Shown: positions 20,235-33,029, counted from the first letter of the stretch. The stretch: DNA of 64,000 nt from Eupeodes corollae (GCF_945859685.1 NC_079147.1:85180315-85244314); one strand, 5' to 3'. Translations and numbers: made by a program. The notes: a model not told the origin generated them from the letters alone.

Positions 20235-20610
20235 AGATTTTTAGTCGAAAACCATTTTTATCGAAAACAATATTTTCTGTGAGATAATAAAGTTTGAAGA
20301 CAATATTTTTAATTTTTGAAAAGCTATTTGCGTCGAAAGTAAGTTTTTACCAAGTTTCAGTATTGTTTTTTTAGGTTTTTATTTTCTTATAAGTTAAAAT
20401 TAGCTGGAAGCTATAACATTAAAAGTTGCAAACGTACGGACGAACGGACATACGGATGTAAAGACGTACAGCCGTATGAACGTACGCACACCTACACGCA
20501 CAGACATCTCTCTAGAAGTCTTTTATTAAGACTCTTGGGACCTTGAAACCTCGAGAAATGCCAAAATTTTCTATTGGACAAATCAGACCGATTCCAATTA
20601 CTTCCTATGG
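20235..20610 (-). repeat. Foldback family fragment: one arm unit plus core
   Basis: 20235-20390 matches the arm repeat (gaaaacaatattttctgtgag, aaaagctatttgcgtcgaaag, ttttaccaagtttcagtattg) seen at 34900-35010 and 51880-51960. 20400-20600 matches the core repeat with its run of acgtacgg-type palindromes (20433-20500) and 'gggaccttgaaacctcgagaaatg' read in the opposite sense to 63395-63663. Confidence 0.75.
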
Positions 20611-20669
20611 AATAGGAATAGGCCAGTCAACAGTTGGGAATTCAAATTAACGGATCCGTTTAAGTGTAC

Positions 20670-21200
20670 TTGGTTTATTTATTTTCACGAACCCATTTGA
20701 GGCAGAAGGGGCTAGCAAGGGATTCATCTTTCACGTCGTCCAAAAAACATAAGTGTAAAGGTATGAAATCACAATATTTTGGTGACCAATTGTAATGTGT
20801 TACCGTAGAAGTTGTACAAGCCTCAATTTTAAATAAGTAAGGTCCAATAAGATCCAAAAAAACTACACCCGAAAGTTACACTTTGAGAATGAAGATGTTT
20901 TTAACAATCATGATTGGAGTTTCCGATCCCTAAATGCGACAATTCTCCCTTTTAACGTAACCTTTGACGTGAAAATGCTCCTCATCGTTGAAAATGATTT
21001 TTCGATAAAAATTTAGAACATGTTGATGCATTTCAATTACCTAATCAGTGAAGATACTATGCTGCTGGTGATAGACCGGCTGGAGTTGTTGTTATAACTG
21101 ATGGATGTCTTAAAATCTTAAGATTTGAATTTTTGTTTGCAAAATACCGATGCAATACCGAAGCACCTAGGTTTTCGTCAACACTTAGGGCTACAGGAAC
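20670..21200 (-). pseudogene. mariner/Tc1-type transposase remnant
   Basis: The - strand translation contains KIIFNDEEHFHVKGYVKREN (first catalytic Asp in F-N-D-E), CRI.GSETP and, after a frameshift, LIGPYLFKIEACTTSTVTHY, matching the order '(F/L)SDE.HF..GYVN.QN.R.W...P ... GPYFF......VTV..Y' of IS630-Tc1-mariner transposases. Upstream bases to about 21200 fit the preceding helix region in broken frames. No terminal inverted repeats were located. Similar pieces lie at 26440-26720 and 58961-59254. Confidence 0.7.
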
Positions 21201-21424
21201 AATATTCTCGGTTGCGACTCTTAAGATTTCAAATCTATCTAAAAGTTTAAAAATATTGCCGACAGAAAACGTGTTTTACAGTAACCAACTTAAGTCTACT
21301 ACTAAATGTAAGATAAATGTTCACTATTTTCAAAGCATGTATCGTTTAACCTTGGGGCTTTCTACTAAGCTCAATGAAACCGGTTTGAGTCCCTTACGAA
21401 ACGGGAGAAAGTTTATAGAAATAT

Positions 21425-23560
21425 AGAAATATTCTCCTAGGTAATTCTTGCGTTTTTTGAGCTAGAGCAGGGCACGTACAGAAGGAGTGAATAACTGTTT
21501 CCTACTCTTCCTCATCCATACAGCTTCTGCAAAAGTCATTTGAGACTACGCGTAGCTGCATGGCATGCGTTTATATAAGACAGTGCCCGGTGATAATCCC
21601 GATTATCGAGCTTGTATGCGTTCTGCTAAGCAAACCCATTAATCGTTTTAAATCTAGTGTAGGTCGGATGGTTTTTGTGACCTGACACGTGGTAATGTTA
21701 TTCCACCTGGTGTTTGCCCTCAACAAGCGTCCTGCATTAGCAACAGTTTACATGTAGCGCTTGCATTGGTATGCCAGCTTAAGAATGGATTGTACTGTGC
21801 CATTTCTGGCGAGTTAATCCAGCAAAGCTGAATATTAAACTGTTGTGCCATGTCTATTAGAGATAATCGACAGTTATGGACTGTTATAGAGTTTGTACAG
21901 ACAGAGTACAGAGATTTGATAGCGGCTTGAATATCTGAGAAAATACGGATATTAGACGTTGACATCACGTTTTCTTTAAGGACAATACTTCTTTTATGGT
22001 CAAAAGTTTAATCTGGAAGACGCTACAATGATTGGAAAGGTGAAATGTTCTGCTACATACCTCCACTAACCGCTTTGTTTGCTCCTTACCTATTTGTATA
22101 AAAGTGGGCTGACTCGTCTTCCAGGAATACCCTATGCTCGCAGAAAGATCAGGTGTGCTTTGGAATTGATTCTTAATACCTAAGAAATACGGAGTGGCCA
22201 ATGTTATTGTTTGCTGAGTATATAAAGAGGTGTTAGGTAGAGTAGGGTGTCCAGTACCACAGATGGCGTAGTGCAAAGCGATCCTCTTATACATAGGCAA
22301 TCTGAAAGTTGGATATTTTATTTTATCGCGTTTAATAGCTTTCTCTAAAGCAGTCCACCATACTGATACCCCGTTCATTAAAATCGGTCTGATTGCCGAT
22401 GTGTATAGCCAATTCGTTATTCTGGGTTGTAAGCCCCATTTTTTAAGAAATTTTTCTTATGCATTGCGTTTTCAATTTAGTTTAATAGGACTCCATTAAA
22501 ATAGGGAGGGTTAACAAATGAAATTTTGTACTTCATCGAAAATAGGACTAGTTCGGTTTTGTATGTAAGTTAACACACAGTCCACACAAATCAGCCCAAA
22601 GTACTACTTTGTCTAAGGCATTTTGTAAAAGTTCTTTAAGGGTGTTAAGATGCTTTCCGGAAACTGCTGGAAGGTGTATTCTGAAATCCTTCGCATCCAT
22701 ATTATTTAGGATTTCATTTACCAAAAGGTTCCAGAGGAACTAGCGGTGTCCCTCTGCTAACTATCTTCTCACAGAAGAGTTGCCTCAGTTTTGTGCATTA
22801 AATAAATTGCAAGTTGTTAAAATCGCATTCGATGCCAAGTAAAGCAACGATAGTGAACTCTATGATGGATTTAGTATTCGATGATGTGTAATAATATGTG
22901 TAACGCCGTTTCCACCGATTTACCTTTACAGTAAACATTTTGAGACATAAAGGCCTTGAGAGCAAATAACGAATGAACGCACAAACATTTCAAAAAGTCA
23001 ATTTCAAACAAAAATACATTTGAATCATGAGAAAATAATTGACACTAATAGGATTATAAAATTTGCATTTTGTTCTCTAAAACAGGACATTTTTTTAAAA
23101 ACAGTTTGGTAGTAACGAATTTGCAGTGTGGTTGCTACGAACTGTCAAACTGTATTCGTGTTCCACATACCATCCACACTGCAACGAATAAATTACTCAC
23201 GCGCAACTTAACTTCTAAATTATACCACTCTTGTTTTAATTTTTTTGTGAGAGAAAGGCTATGGCTGAGGAAAATATGAAGAAGAAATTGACAATTCGTC
23301 GCTGTCTGCGAATAGAAATAAAGCTCACAAAAGTCAAAAGATGCGAACATCCACAGTTCACAGTTCGTAGCTCATGTGCAAGATGCTATAGACAGAAGTC
23401 TTGTATCAACATTTGCCCTTAAATGGATATCAATAATTCTTTCTAAGGTCTTTAGAAGGAATGATGATAGACTTATAGGTCGAGGGCAAATAAAACTAAC
23501 TGATTCGACAGAACATTGCTTGTAAAAATATCTGTAAAAAAACAAATGTTTCAGTTATAT
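21425..23560 (-). mobile_element. LOA-like non-LTR element with RNase H, heavily decayed
   Basis: From high to low coordinates (element sense): RPISL...LKTLERIIDIHLRANV-like block (23400-23500), 'Y.KGKS.ETAL' near 22920, RGTP-Q-G/motif B region (about 22745), then a thumb region (MNGVSVWWTALEKAIKRDKI, 21965-22378). RNase H follows (FSDIQAAIKSLYS, QQFNIQLCW, 21720-21968), and finally a C-terminal Cys motif (FCRSCMDEEE near 21500-21530). Stops and frameshifts abound. About 22975-23345 is foreign sequence with a short inverted pair gcagtgtgg/ccacactgc (about 23123-23181), perhaps a small inserted element. It is related to the better preserved element at 55940-58960. Confidence 0.75.
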
Positions 23561-23669
23561 TTCTATCGCCTATCCTTTTAAGCTATTTTTTGGATCCTAT
23601 GAACTTGTTTTACGATCACCTGCCCAGATTTGCGAGTTATACTAAAGTTTTGAACAAATAAAGGCTTTG

Positions 23670-24260
23670 TTAATTACAGCCAGATCAAAAGGGGTGGACA
23701 ATTTCTTGCACCGCGCCTTCGTGTCGGAGGATTCCTAACTACCTAGCAGCATTTTTGGCAATATTGACTATGTGATCATCCCATAAGAGGTGACCTGTGA
23801 TACACATACCGAGTACTGAAAGTTGATTAGTTTCCTGGATGCCAGTGCCACTCATAGATTGCAGCATTGAGTTTTTGAAGCATTAAATTCTACAAGTTTC
23901 CTAATTCTCCACTGGACGAAAATGCTGTAGAGATCCAAATTATAGATCTTGTCATACACTGAGGGTACTGTCATCAGCTTAATAGTTTAATGGACATGAA
24001 GTGGTCGCAAAAGAAATCGTTTATAAATATAAGGAATAGTATCGGAGATAAAACGGAACCCTGGGGTACACCACCATTTTTTATATGAGTTTCAGATTTG
24101 AAAGGTAGAAAGGTACTTTCTTATCCAGCAAAGAAGGGACTAATCAATATCAAAAGCACGGATTTTCGATGAGAGAAGTTGGTGCCAAACTCTTTTAAAT
24201 GGTTTTGAAAATATCAAATGCAAAAATCTTAGTTTGTCCAAAACGATGTAAATACTAGCT
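23670..24260 (-). mobile_element. CR1-like RT remnant
   Basis: The reverse strand encodes NGGVPQGSVLSPILFLIFIN (24030-24090), motif B of the same type as the CR1-like element at 7056-9318 (GGVPQGSVLSPTLFLIFIND). Downstream (23700-23990) are decayed traces of the thumb region. Upstream to about 24260 resembles the segment before motif B. No open frame is longer than about 25 codons around the motif. Confidence 0.7.
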
Positions 24261-26435
24261 AAAAATCTAAAGAACTCAAAATTCTAAAATAATAGAACTT
24301 TACCAAATTTTTGTTTGCACTCTTAGCTCAAATGCTCCCCTTTTAATTTATATCAACAATTAAGTGACCTCAAAACTCATTTACACTTCTCTATGTACTA
24401 AATGACACTTGACAAACATTAAAATTACAACTTATTGTTGTTAAAAAAATAACAATTTAAAGTTTCCACAATATACCCTTTAAAGTTCTCAAGGATTTTC
24501 AAAACAATACCCACTTTGACTTTTATTCTGATTTTGTGTGTGGTTTTCAAAAGAAATTTGCAACTGTATAAATTAAAAACGTTTTCCAGCTCAAAAACTT
24601 TTGTTTCGAGTAAATTAAAAATGCTTTGAGAAGTTTTTTTTTTTTTAATTTTTTTAAGTATCTTGCAATTAATACAAAACAGTAAAAAAATTATTTAAGA
24701 GAGTGTGTATGAGTATGTTTTTGTGTTACTGCCCCCGCCCTTTCTTCGTGTTAATGAAGTAACTTTTTGTTTGACTTAAAACAAAGAGATTAATTCACTG
24801 AATGGTGAAATTCTCCTTCTATTACCGGAAACTCAAAGGGGGTAAACATTTAATAAACAAAAAACTGAAAAAAAGGAATTAAAAAAAAAGGTTGACTCTC
24901 GGTAAAGTTGACTGCCAAATGTGGGAATGTGATTTTCCTTCAACAATAATACACTACCCCAGTCCCAGCCCTAGCTTCACCGGGTCACCAACTGATGCTA
25001 GCTATGATTGCAGTAGCAGTAGCAATAGCAATGGTAGGGTATGGTTATAAAGATGTTAAAGGATATTCCAACGTTAAGGACGTGGACGTATAAAAGCCCA
25101 ACGACAGCATTTACCATAGGTACATCCAAACTCAAAACAAGCAGTAGGTTAAAAAAAAGTCCTGCATAAAGGGTATCGTATCGTAGGTGGTTCGTAGGTA
25201 TAGGCTTATACCTATTCTCGTACTTGTAAGCCTAGTTTGCAAAAGGTAAATATACTTCAAAGAGTATAGGCAGGCAGTAGGTAGTTAGGTATATTTTCGT
25301 TTATTATTCGAGCAAGTGAAAAGCCTGAAAGGGAAGTCGGCCTTGAGGCTTGTTTTGAGGAGATTGTTGTTGTTGTTGGTTTTTCCTTCGTCTTCTATTT
25401 GTTAAGAGGATTAGGCTTTAAGAGATGATGGATGCTAAAAGAAACTAAAAAAAAATCCATATAAATAAACGTGCTTGTGAATTGTGGATTTATCTACGAT
25501 GACGACGATGAATAAGACGAAAGAGTTCTTTTCGTTTCGTTTTGTCTCTTTACTCTACTTTATTCCTCTTTATATACTTTTTTATCTCAATTTTCCCTGA
25601 AGAGTTATATTCTACTTTATTTTATGTTTCGTGCTTAACCTTTGAATTTACGCGTTTTCCTAAAATGAAAAAAATGAAAAAGAGGCTATTCAATCATCTT
25701 TTGTTGGAGAAGATTTCTGACATAAATATTTGATTTTGTATTTTATTTTACGTGGTGACATTTAAAAGACTCAAGTTTAAGCGCTATCGCGTAGTTAAAT
25801 AAACATAAACAAATGAAATTGCCAAAGATGAATGAAAATATTATGCTAATAGACGAATATTTTCTTTCATTTATGGAGGTTAGGTTTAAGGTGGCTTTTA
25901 TAAGAAAAAGCTTTGAATATTGTTTTTTTTTTTTATTAATCTGAGAATAAGGTTTTTGTGTGCTTCAGATGTCAGATAGATAGAGATCTTGACATTAAGG
26001 ACTTTGGGACTTGGAATAAGGAGAAGGAGTAGTGTCAAGTTGCTTAGGGAAAAATAAGATTATTTTTTTTATTAGTCTTCCTAAGGCAGCTATCGGTTTT
26101 TATTTTTTAATTTAAATTAAACAAAAGTTTTGACGAGTACCCCACTTTTTAGTACTTTGAAAAGTCTATTAATCCTATAAGAAATATCAAACTTTTGACT
26201 AAAAATTGGATATTTTTATTTTTATTAACTGAACACTATTTAAAGGTATTATGATTCTAATCATATTTAAAACAAAATTGAAGAGTTAGGAAAGTTGGGC
26301 CTGAAAATTTGAAACACAAGGTTTTCCAGTTTGAGGTTTCAAAAGTAAACGTAAATAAGACACATACAAAATATTTAGTTTCATGATATTTCTTCTTTAT
26401 TATAAAGTTTGAACGTGACGTTATGTGAGAAACAC
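24261..26435. other. 2.2 kb without recognisable gene or element
   Basis: AT-rich, with short simple runs (T-run at about 24630, A-runs at 24870-24890, gcagtagcagtagcaatagc near 25011). The region 24940-25420 is less AT-rich and non-repetitive. No coding frame of interest and no known dispersed repeat were seen. It may be host intron or intergenic sequence. Confidence 0.5.
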
Positions 26436-26439
26436 TACA

Positions 26440-26720
26440 TCATTTTAATTGCCACCACGTAAATTGTTGCAAGCATCGATTCATTTTTTAAGGTAATTTT
26501 CGACCACCTTTGACACATATTGGGCCATAACTTTACGAATGTTCGTTATCGCCGAGAAATTACGCGACGAAGAATTAGACGGCCAGGAAATATCTCTTGC
26601 CATATACGTTCGAGTTGTTTGGCATTTGGCACCGTCTTGTTGAAAAAAGTCGGCTATCATTTGAATTTTCGAGCTGATTCTTCTTCCCTCCCTCATACGA
26701 GCTAGTTGTCCAGCTCACCA
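26440..26720 (-). pseudogene. mariner/Tc1-type transposase, C-terminal remnant
   Basis: The frame 26481-26696 contains MIADFFQQDGAKCQTTRTYM, the second catalytic block of IS630-Tc1-mariner transposases (F-Q-Q-D-G-A-x-C-H-T with His changed to Gln). It ends with VSKVVENYLKK and, after a gap, a C-terminal 'NNLRGGN'-like end. The stretch between (WPSNSSSRNFSA) is out of frame with the family. Only this end of the gene is present. Confidence 0.7.
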
Positions 26721-26729
26721 AATCTATTA

Positions 26730-27310
26730 AGCTTAATTTTTATCATAATATCAGCATCGAGGTAGATTGCATACTGTTCATGATTGTAGGTTCTACGCAA
26801 TCGTCCTTCTTTTTATAAGGGGCCAAACATTTTCCGCAAGAACACCCTCTCGAACTACCCTTTTACTATGCAGAACTATTTTCCTATACATCAGCAGCTT
26901 AGAAGTTTTGGTAAAGTTTCTGGATTTAAAGAACAGTAAGTAATCATCCACGTATTTCTTCTTCTACGTTGTTATCGGGTGCTACTATTATCCCAAGGTA
27001 TTTAAAGGATTGCACTATTTAAATTCACGTTCCGTCAACTTTATTGTTTGACCAATTATTCTTCTCGCCACCATGTACTTTATTTCTTTCTAATATGCAG
27101 TCCCAGATTTTGTACCGCCTGCCTGCTTGATCTGGATGAATGAATCAACTTGTTTAGTTCTTCCGATGATGTCGATGTCGTATGTGTAAGCTAGTATCTA
27201 GATGGACCTGGTGAAAATGATTCCTCTTCTTAAAGTGCCAGAGTGCCGGATTGCTTTCTCCAACGCCAAGTTGAAGACGAGGCAGACCAAACCATGACCT
27301 TATCGGAGCC
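26730..27310 (-). mobile_element. RTE-related element, second lineage, decayed
   Basis: In - sense around 27180-27300 it reads 'GLVCLVFNLALEKAIRHSGT', then 'YDIDIIGRTKQVD' with the YADD motif decayed. It continues 'NKVHGGEKNNW' and the 'FKYLGI.V' region near 26990-27010. The order is that of the RTE family, but the sequence is clearly different from the nine copies of the main lineage, so it is a separate subfamily. No clear ends. Confidence 0.6.
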
Positions 27311-27985
27311 AATTGTAGATGTTTATTGGTCTGAATAGCAATCTGGCTATTTTAACTTGGCCATGTTACATTGAACATGGTCAATCTAAATGGTTGAGTT
27401 ATTTTATTTGGGATGTCGAATTATCTCATGGCTTTGTAAAGTACTACTCTTTCGGTGCCCAATTAACAAAACCTCTATGTGAAATGACCAATGAACAAGC
27501 TTTCTAACCGATTGTTATTTGGAGTTATTCAAAAATTGTGGTCATACACAAATTTTGATAGAACAATTAGATCATTTGTACGCAGTTTTGAACAATATAT
27601 CTCTGCATAGCCATTTGGAAAAACAGCTTGAATAAAACTGACAATAAATCTAACACGCGTAACTCCAATAAGATGAACGCTACAAAAGTTCAAAAGTAAT
27701 AAATCTCATAAAATAAACATTTTCTTAGGCGTTCCTTAATAAATCTATAAGGTACCTCCGATTGAGTTGTAAACTACTTCAGTTCAGTTGTTTTTGTAGG
27801 TTTTTAAGTTATCAATTGGATTTTTCAAAACAAATTAATTCTATAAGATAAATTAAGGTTGATTTCAGCATCTTTTTTTGTTCCCGAAATATTTTCGTCG
27901 AAAATCAATTCTTGTCAATTTCCAAAAATAGAAATAACTTATGTTAACAACAATATTTGTATAGAATGAAATAATTTTGAAGTTT
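27311..27985. other. AT-rich stretch with faint foldback-arm similarity
   Basis: 27730-27960 contains phrases such as 'cgtcgaaaatcaattcttg' and 'tttttgtaggtttttaagtt' that recall the foldback arm unit, but too diverged to be sure. An open frame at 27319-27507 has no known motif and probably continues the decayed RTE-like sequence. Confidence 0.35.
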
Positions 27986-27989
27986 GAAA

Positions 27990-29060
27990 TTATTTCTTAC
28001 TAATTTTGTAAAGTCTTTCCATCGATGTTCTTCTTAAGTATCTTGTCAATGTTTGCTTCTTGAGATAATAGTTTAGTTTCATCTAGTTTCTCATATTCGA
28101 TTTTGATTCCAAGAACAATTCTCAGTTCACTCAAAATGTTTAGAAAGTTGCTCTTTAAATTTATCGATTTCTGGCATTATGTTTTCCATCAATAAGTTAA
28201 TCGTCTACATAAAGAACAATTGAACAGCATCTTCTTAGTTCGTTTTCACGTTAAGTTAATAGTCATGTCTTGATTTTTCATATCCAGTTTTAAAAAATCA
28301 TTCGTCATTTCAGCAACGAGAGCTTTGTTTGAGGTCGTACAAGACACTTGTTAATTTTTAAACCATGTCCTTTTCAGCCTCTAGGACTTTAGGTATTTCC
28401 ATGAATATATCTTTTTTTCAGTTGTCCATGCAAAAAGGCAGTATTGACATGTAACTTATGGACAAAATAAGTTATTCTGGACTCCGAAAACACTCAAAAC
28501 AGTGAAAAAAGTTCGTATAAGTTCAAGTTCCGCACCAGGTGGATAATTTACTTCGAAATTTACCCCCTACTTATTTAGAAATCCTTAAAAATTATGAATT
28601 TTTTGCTGTATTGGTTTGCTGTATTTATCATTTTTGATTCGAAAAATCCATTCTGGCTTCATAGGTCTGATATCAGCAGGTACCTTCGTCAATTCCCAAC
28701 AGTGATTCTTCTTAATCGGTATTAGAATAAAACTTCTAATTCACGGCTTAAGTGCACTTCTTACTCATTGATTTGGTCTTGATTCAAAAAAAAGTTTCTG
28801 GGCTATCATCATCGTTTGACTTCGAAATTGTAGGCAATAATGTTAGCTGGAAACTTTCTCGAAATAAAACCTCTTTCGCTAAGCCTTAGTTTAACTTCAC
28901 CTTCGGTTAATTCCGTCAGATCTTCTTTTCTTGCTTTAGGAGAGTTGATGTTCTTTCTTCAGCTTGGTTTTTGGTACATTTTCAACAATAAATACATCTC
29001 CACGTTACGAACAATACAAACTTTTTTTTCCCAAGATCCCACAAATGATCTACTTGGAAC
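27990..29060 (-). pseudogene. Ty1/copia-type pol remnant
   Basis: In - sense, broken frames give 'VHKLHVNTAFLHGQLKK' (about 28420-28470; compare V-x-Q-M-D-V-x-T-A-F-L-N-G in copia RT) and 'KGHGLKINKCLVRPQT'. Then come 'LFFM.TINLLMENI' (about 28180-28230; compare LYVDDLLI) and 'FKEQLSKHFE' (compare K..L...F.M.D.G). Farther up, 28560-29060 fits the region before the RT only loosely. There is no open frame and no LTR was found. Confidence 0.5.
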
Positions 29061-29094
29061 ATAAAAAACGTAGTAAAAATGAAATAAAAAATTA

Positions 29095-30355
29095 TTATCC
29101 CATTGCAAAACTGTCCGTCATCACTTAGTTATTTGATTCCATTATTTGTAAAGTCATATCGTTTAATTGTAAGTCTATAATTTGTGACAGTCAACAAGGT
29201 TTTGTTCAAAATAAGTCAACACCTATTAACCTCTTTCATTTTAGTTCTTTTTGTTTAGATTCATTTAAAAAACGGAAACAAGTTAACTGTGTCTTTGTAG
29301 ACTTCAGTAAGGCATTTGATAAATTGTACCATAAAACATTAACTTCCAATCTTGAATCCCAAGGCTTTAACGATAAATTTGTTAGTTAGGTTTCGTCGTA
29401 TATTAGATCATACAGCGTAATTTTTTAGAAATGAGCCGTCATCATATTTGTATACCAACTCTGGCGTACCACAAGGTAGCAACTTAGGACCTTTACTGTT
29501 TTTTGTACGTTAAAGTCTTACCTTCTATTGTAAAACACTCATCTGTTTTAATTTACGCTGATGACATTTCAATTTTCAAACTATTGACCCACTACAAGAT
29601 GATCTAAATAGTTTTCGCGAATGGTGTTTTATAAATAAGCTTTTAATAAACATAGACAATTGTAAATCAATGTGTTTTACACGTATACAAAATGTTTTGA
29701 CTTTCAATTATCAATTATATTATTCTTATTTGACTAAACTCTCTCTACTTTCTTATTCTTCACTCAAAATTAACTTTTACAAATCATTATATTATTAAAA
29801 AATGAAATAAGACACTCCCGACCCTTATATTTTTAAAGTTCTTTATATATCATTTGTAAGACCAATATTGGAATATGGCTGCATAATATGGGCTCCCTTT
29901 TATTCAGTCCATATAAACAGAATAGAAGGAGTTCAAAGAAGATTCATGCGCTTCTGCCTCCGATTCTTCCCATGATCACGCTCATAAATCTTCCATCGCT
30001 TTCTAAACACAGAGAGTACATTCAGCTGTGCTTTATTATAGAATTAATCAATGGGTCAGTCATATCATCATCAATTTTGGAACAGTTAAACTTAATTTAT
30101 AGCCGTTCAAGTATTAGAAGACAAGCTCCTTTACGTCCTACATCAAGCAGATCGAACTATGGTAAAAACAGTCCCTCAACCAATTGATTTTATTTTACAA
30201 CAAGTATTACTTTTAAAGTACATTTTTTTAAATACTTCAGTTTATCTTATTTTTTTGCAAATTGCTTGAAGCATTGTTAATCTATAAATCTAAGAATAAA
30301 TGTAATATTAGTCTTAAGTTCTAACTTCAGTATGTTTAACGAATTCAATAAATCA
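29095..30355 (+). mobile_element. Jockey-superfamily element J2 (relative of J1), 5'-truncated
   Basis: Starts inside the RT (IAKLSVI-like; 'cattgcaaaactgtccgtcatc' matches J1 at about 12250-12280 on the other strand). It carries FVDFSKAFDKLYHKTLTSN (motif A), 'NSGVPQGS.L.PL' (motif B, about 29460-29500), an IYADD motif near 29555, and the C-terminal LPSLSKHREYIQLCFIIELI. A stop follows at 30185-30187 and a 3' UTR ending near 'gtttaacgaattcaataaat'. Several frameshifts. It served to verify the joints of the interrupted J1. Confidence 0.85.
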
Positions 30356-31867
30356 AAGCAAAACATATCCTATCCAATTATCATACATTCTTGACTTTTG
30401 GAATCAAGTGTGCGTCTCTTTTGGGATGGTATTCAAGCATATTATCAACGCACGGCTTTTTTGCCGAACTAGAGTTCAGACGCTCTTATTACGAACACTT
30501 ATCTGAACTCTATTTGCTATAAAAGTTGCAGTTAGCTTCTCCACACATATATTCCGGAACCATTAACTCGATTAACAATTGCTACTTAGAATAAAACAGT
30601 TGAGAGATATTTTGGTCAATATAAATTTATATTATTTTTAAAAAATCCTCCAAAATTGTTGAAAATTCCATTTAGTACTACTAAGAAGAATTTCAGAAGC
30701 TTAGTTAGAGAGTCGTTAGAAATAGGTTTTTAGTTGCCAAATCTTTTCATTTATCTAATTATTTGTCTTGAAACATGGAACTGTACACACACTTAATTGG
30801 TAAAAATTGTATCTATATGAAGATGGTTTAAAAGTTGGTTTAAAAGTTGAATACCTTTTCTAGAGTAATTTTTTGTCAAAAGTCAAAAAAACAAAAGTAA
30901 AGAATTTCAAAATGTATCTATTTTTCTCTCCGAACATCTTCGATAAAATTTTTCATTGAATAACCCTTATTTATAGACTATTTAAAATGTGTTACCTGAA
31001 AATCGATTGTTTACTAATGGCACACGTTGAATATAATATGCATGTTGTAGGTATATATTATATGTAAAGTCATTTTAAATATTGAATAAATTTGCTATTG
31101 CATGACTGTACTAAATAACTGGGGGTAGTGATGGTTATAAAATACAAAACAATACAGGGAGCACAATATATACAATTCTTACCTCCCTATAATTGGTTCT
31201 GCATTTTCAGTTTATTATTAAACTTGTACCTACCTACTTTATAGCTATACAATATATGAACTCGAATATATTGTAAATATGTATTCAATCCACACCACCT
31301 CTGCGTGAGATTTAAAATAGAATTAAACATATCGCGTTAATCTAATTACTATTTGTACTTCCGTTTCCTTGCTAAAATAATATAGCAAACCTCTTATAGA
31401 AATAATGCACGCTATATATGCAAAGGATATTCAACTTTTTTGGAATACAATTATTGGAGTTACGTTTTAACCCAAATTTTAAAAATGTTTTTGGGTTAAA
31501 ATGTCGAGAATGTGTTACTATATTTAGGTTTACATAAAAGATTTCTGGAGAAATATTGGCCAAAAATTTCCTACCCAAACGAGGTAACGTCAACTTTCTG
31601 TTAAAAACTTTTTTTTCTTTTTTTAGCATTTTTACTTAGATATTAATAGTGTAAAATGGTTGCCACTCGTGTAGAAAACGATAGGGATATTAACAAATTG
31701 AAATTTTGTCTTAAGGCACGAGGTTTTAATGATCTTCGTATAATTAAGATCTCGGCACTAGTTAATTTAAAATGTACATGGTTTATTATTATAGTTTGGC
31801 AAAATGTCTTTGCTGTTTTGTTTTATATTTTATTGGAATTAAAATCAAATGAATTGCAATTCTTGTC
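30356..31867. other. 1.5 kb AT-rich stretch, nothing recognised
   Basis: No coding or dispersed-repeat signal was recognised. The frame 31372-31629 (-) is AT-driven and lacks known motifs. Its translation has no membrane or domain pattern. Confidence 0.5.
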
Positions 31868-32705
31868 TTACTTACCTACTTATAAACTTTTCCATTGCAG
31901 CTTGGTTCCTATCAAGTTGCGCACTTTAAGTCACTTACCACTAGCGCGTGTCATCTAATCTCCGCCCTTCCTATACTGTGATTTTTTGTAGGCGTACATT
32001 TTTAGACTTTTCGGGCAGGAACGTTAGTTTCCATGGGCTCTTCGTGACTCAGCGATTTCAGTCGGTGGACTTTTATACTTCTAGCTTAGTTTACGTTGCT
32101 CTATACAGCTCGTCGTTTAATTCTTTGTTTGATCTCAGCGCTGGTGTTATTTTCAGCATTTAAAGTTTAGCCGAGGTATGCAGAGGCCTTAACTATACTA
32201 CAAAGTTACGTCTGTGGTTGGTAACCTTTTTTGATGACAGATAGTGCATCTAGTATTGACGTATAAGTTCTGCACTATTTTTTCATGAAAGCACATCACT
32301 TTGCCTAAAACCTTTTTTGACATCGAATGTTTGGTTAAGTTGCTTCCAACCTTTATGAAGCAGCGCTAATTCTCCATGGTCATCTTACCTCGTCCCTGTA
32401 GATGCTGCCATATGTGGCCTTGAAATCGATGAAGAGGTGGTGGTAGTAGATTTGATATTCTTGGATCTTCGTTTCGAGGTTTATGTCATTGTGAATTTCG
32501 ATTCACCTGCTGATAAGACTTTCGAACTTTATTCCTGCTTTTGAACCTCTCAACATCCTCGACATCACACTTCTCATGCTCTTACTTTTTCCTTCTTAGA
32601 AGTCGGTGTTACTCTCTCCTCTTCTACTTATAGAACTTTTGGGCAGCTTTATTTCATCTATGGAGCGCCGCTTTGCGTGCCTGTTGCCATTTGCCTGTCG
32701 ATGTG
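31868..32705 (-). mobile_element. RTE copy with large internal deletions
   Basis: Begins with the tail (cttacttacctac, about 31868), followed by the decayed 3' end, then the end of the RT with the linker immediately adjacent. RT palm blocks are recognisable: 'gccttgaaatcgatgaagaggtgg' at 32420-32443 encodes the motif A region on -. The end at 32705 abuts the foldback core repeat. About 0.84 kb remains of 3.2 kb. Confidence 0.8.
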
Positions 32706-33029
32706 TCAGTTGAAAATTTTAGCATTTCTCGACGTTTTAAGGTCCCTAGAAACAAAATAAAAGATTTTGAGAAAGATATCTTTGCGTGCGTGTGTTTTTT
32801 TCGTTGTCCATAGCTCAAAAACCAGAAGAGATATCGATTTCAAATAAATTTTGTTATACAGATAATTATGCGTAAAGGTCTCTCAGGAAAATTGCATGGG
32901 TGTTTTTTTTACCAAAGCAGTTTAAAAAAAGATAAAAATTTTGGTTAACCCTAAATATCTCACGAACCAATAACTAATAACAATAATAATTGACTCAAAT
33001 ATAACGTGGTTCCAAACCAAAATATTAAA
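32706..33029 (+). repeat. Foldback core repeat
   Basis: Landmarks in order: 'ttgaaaattttagcatttc', 'aaggtccctagaaac', 'aaaagattttgag', 'gcgtgcgtgtg', 'cgttgtccatagctcaaaaa', 'agatatcgatttcaaataaa', 'ttatacagataat', 'ctctcaggaaaattg', 'gttaaccctaaatatctcac'. Same orientation as copies at 47685, 54085 and 63395. Non-coding. It runs into element X copy 1. Confidence 0.8.

Noticed and set aside
24261..26435. A host exon in the less AT-rich 24940-25420 part
   Set aside because: No frame with coding character and no acceptor/donor pair that yields a plausible continuation from the phase-0 donor at 3987.
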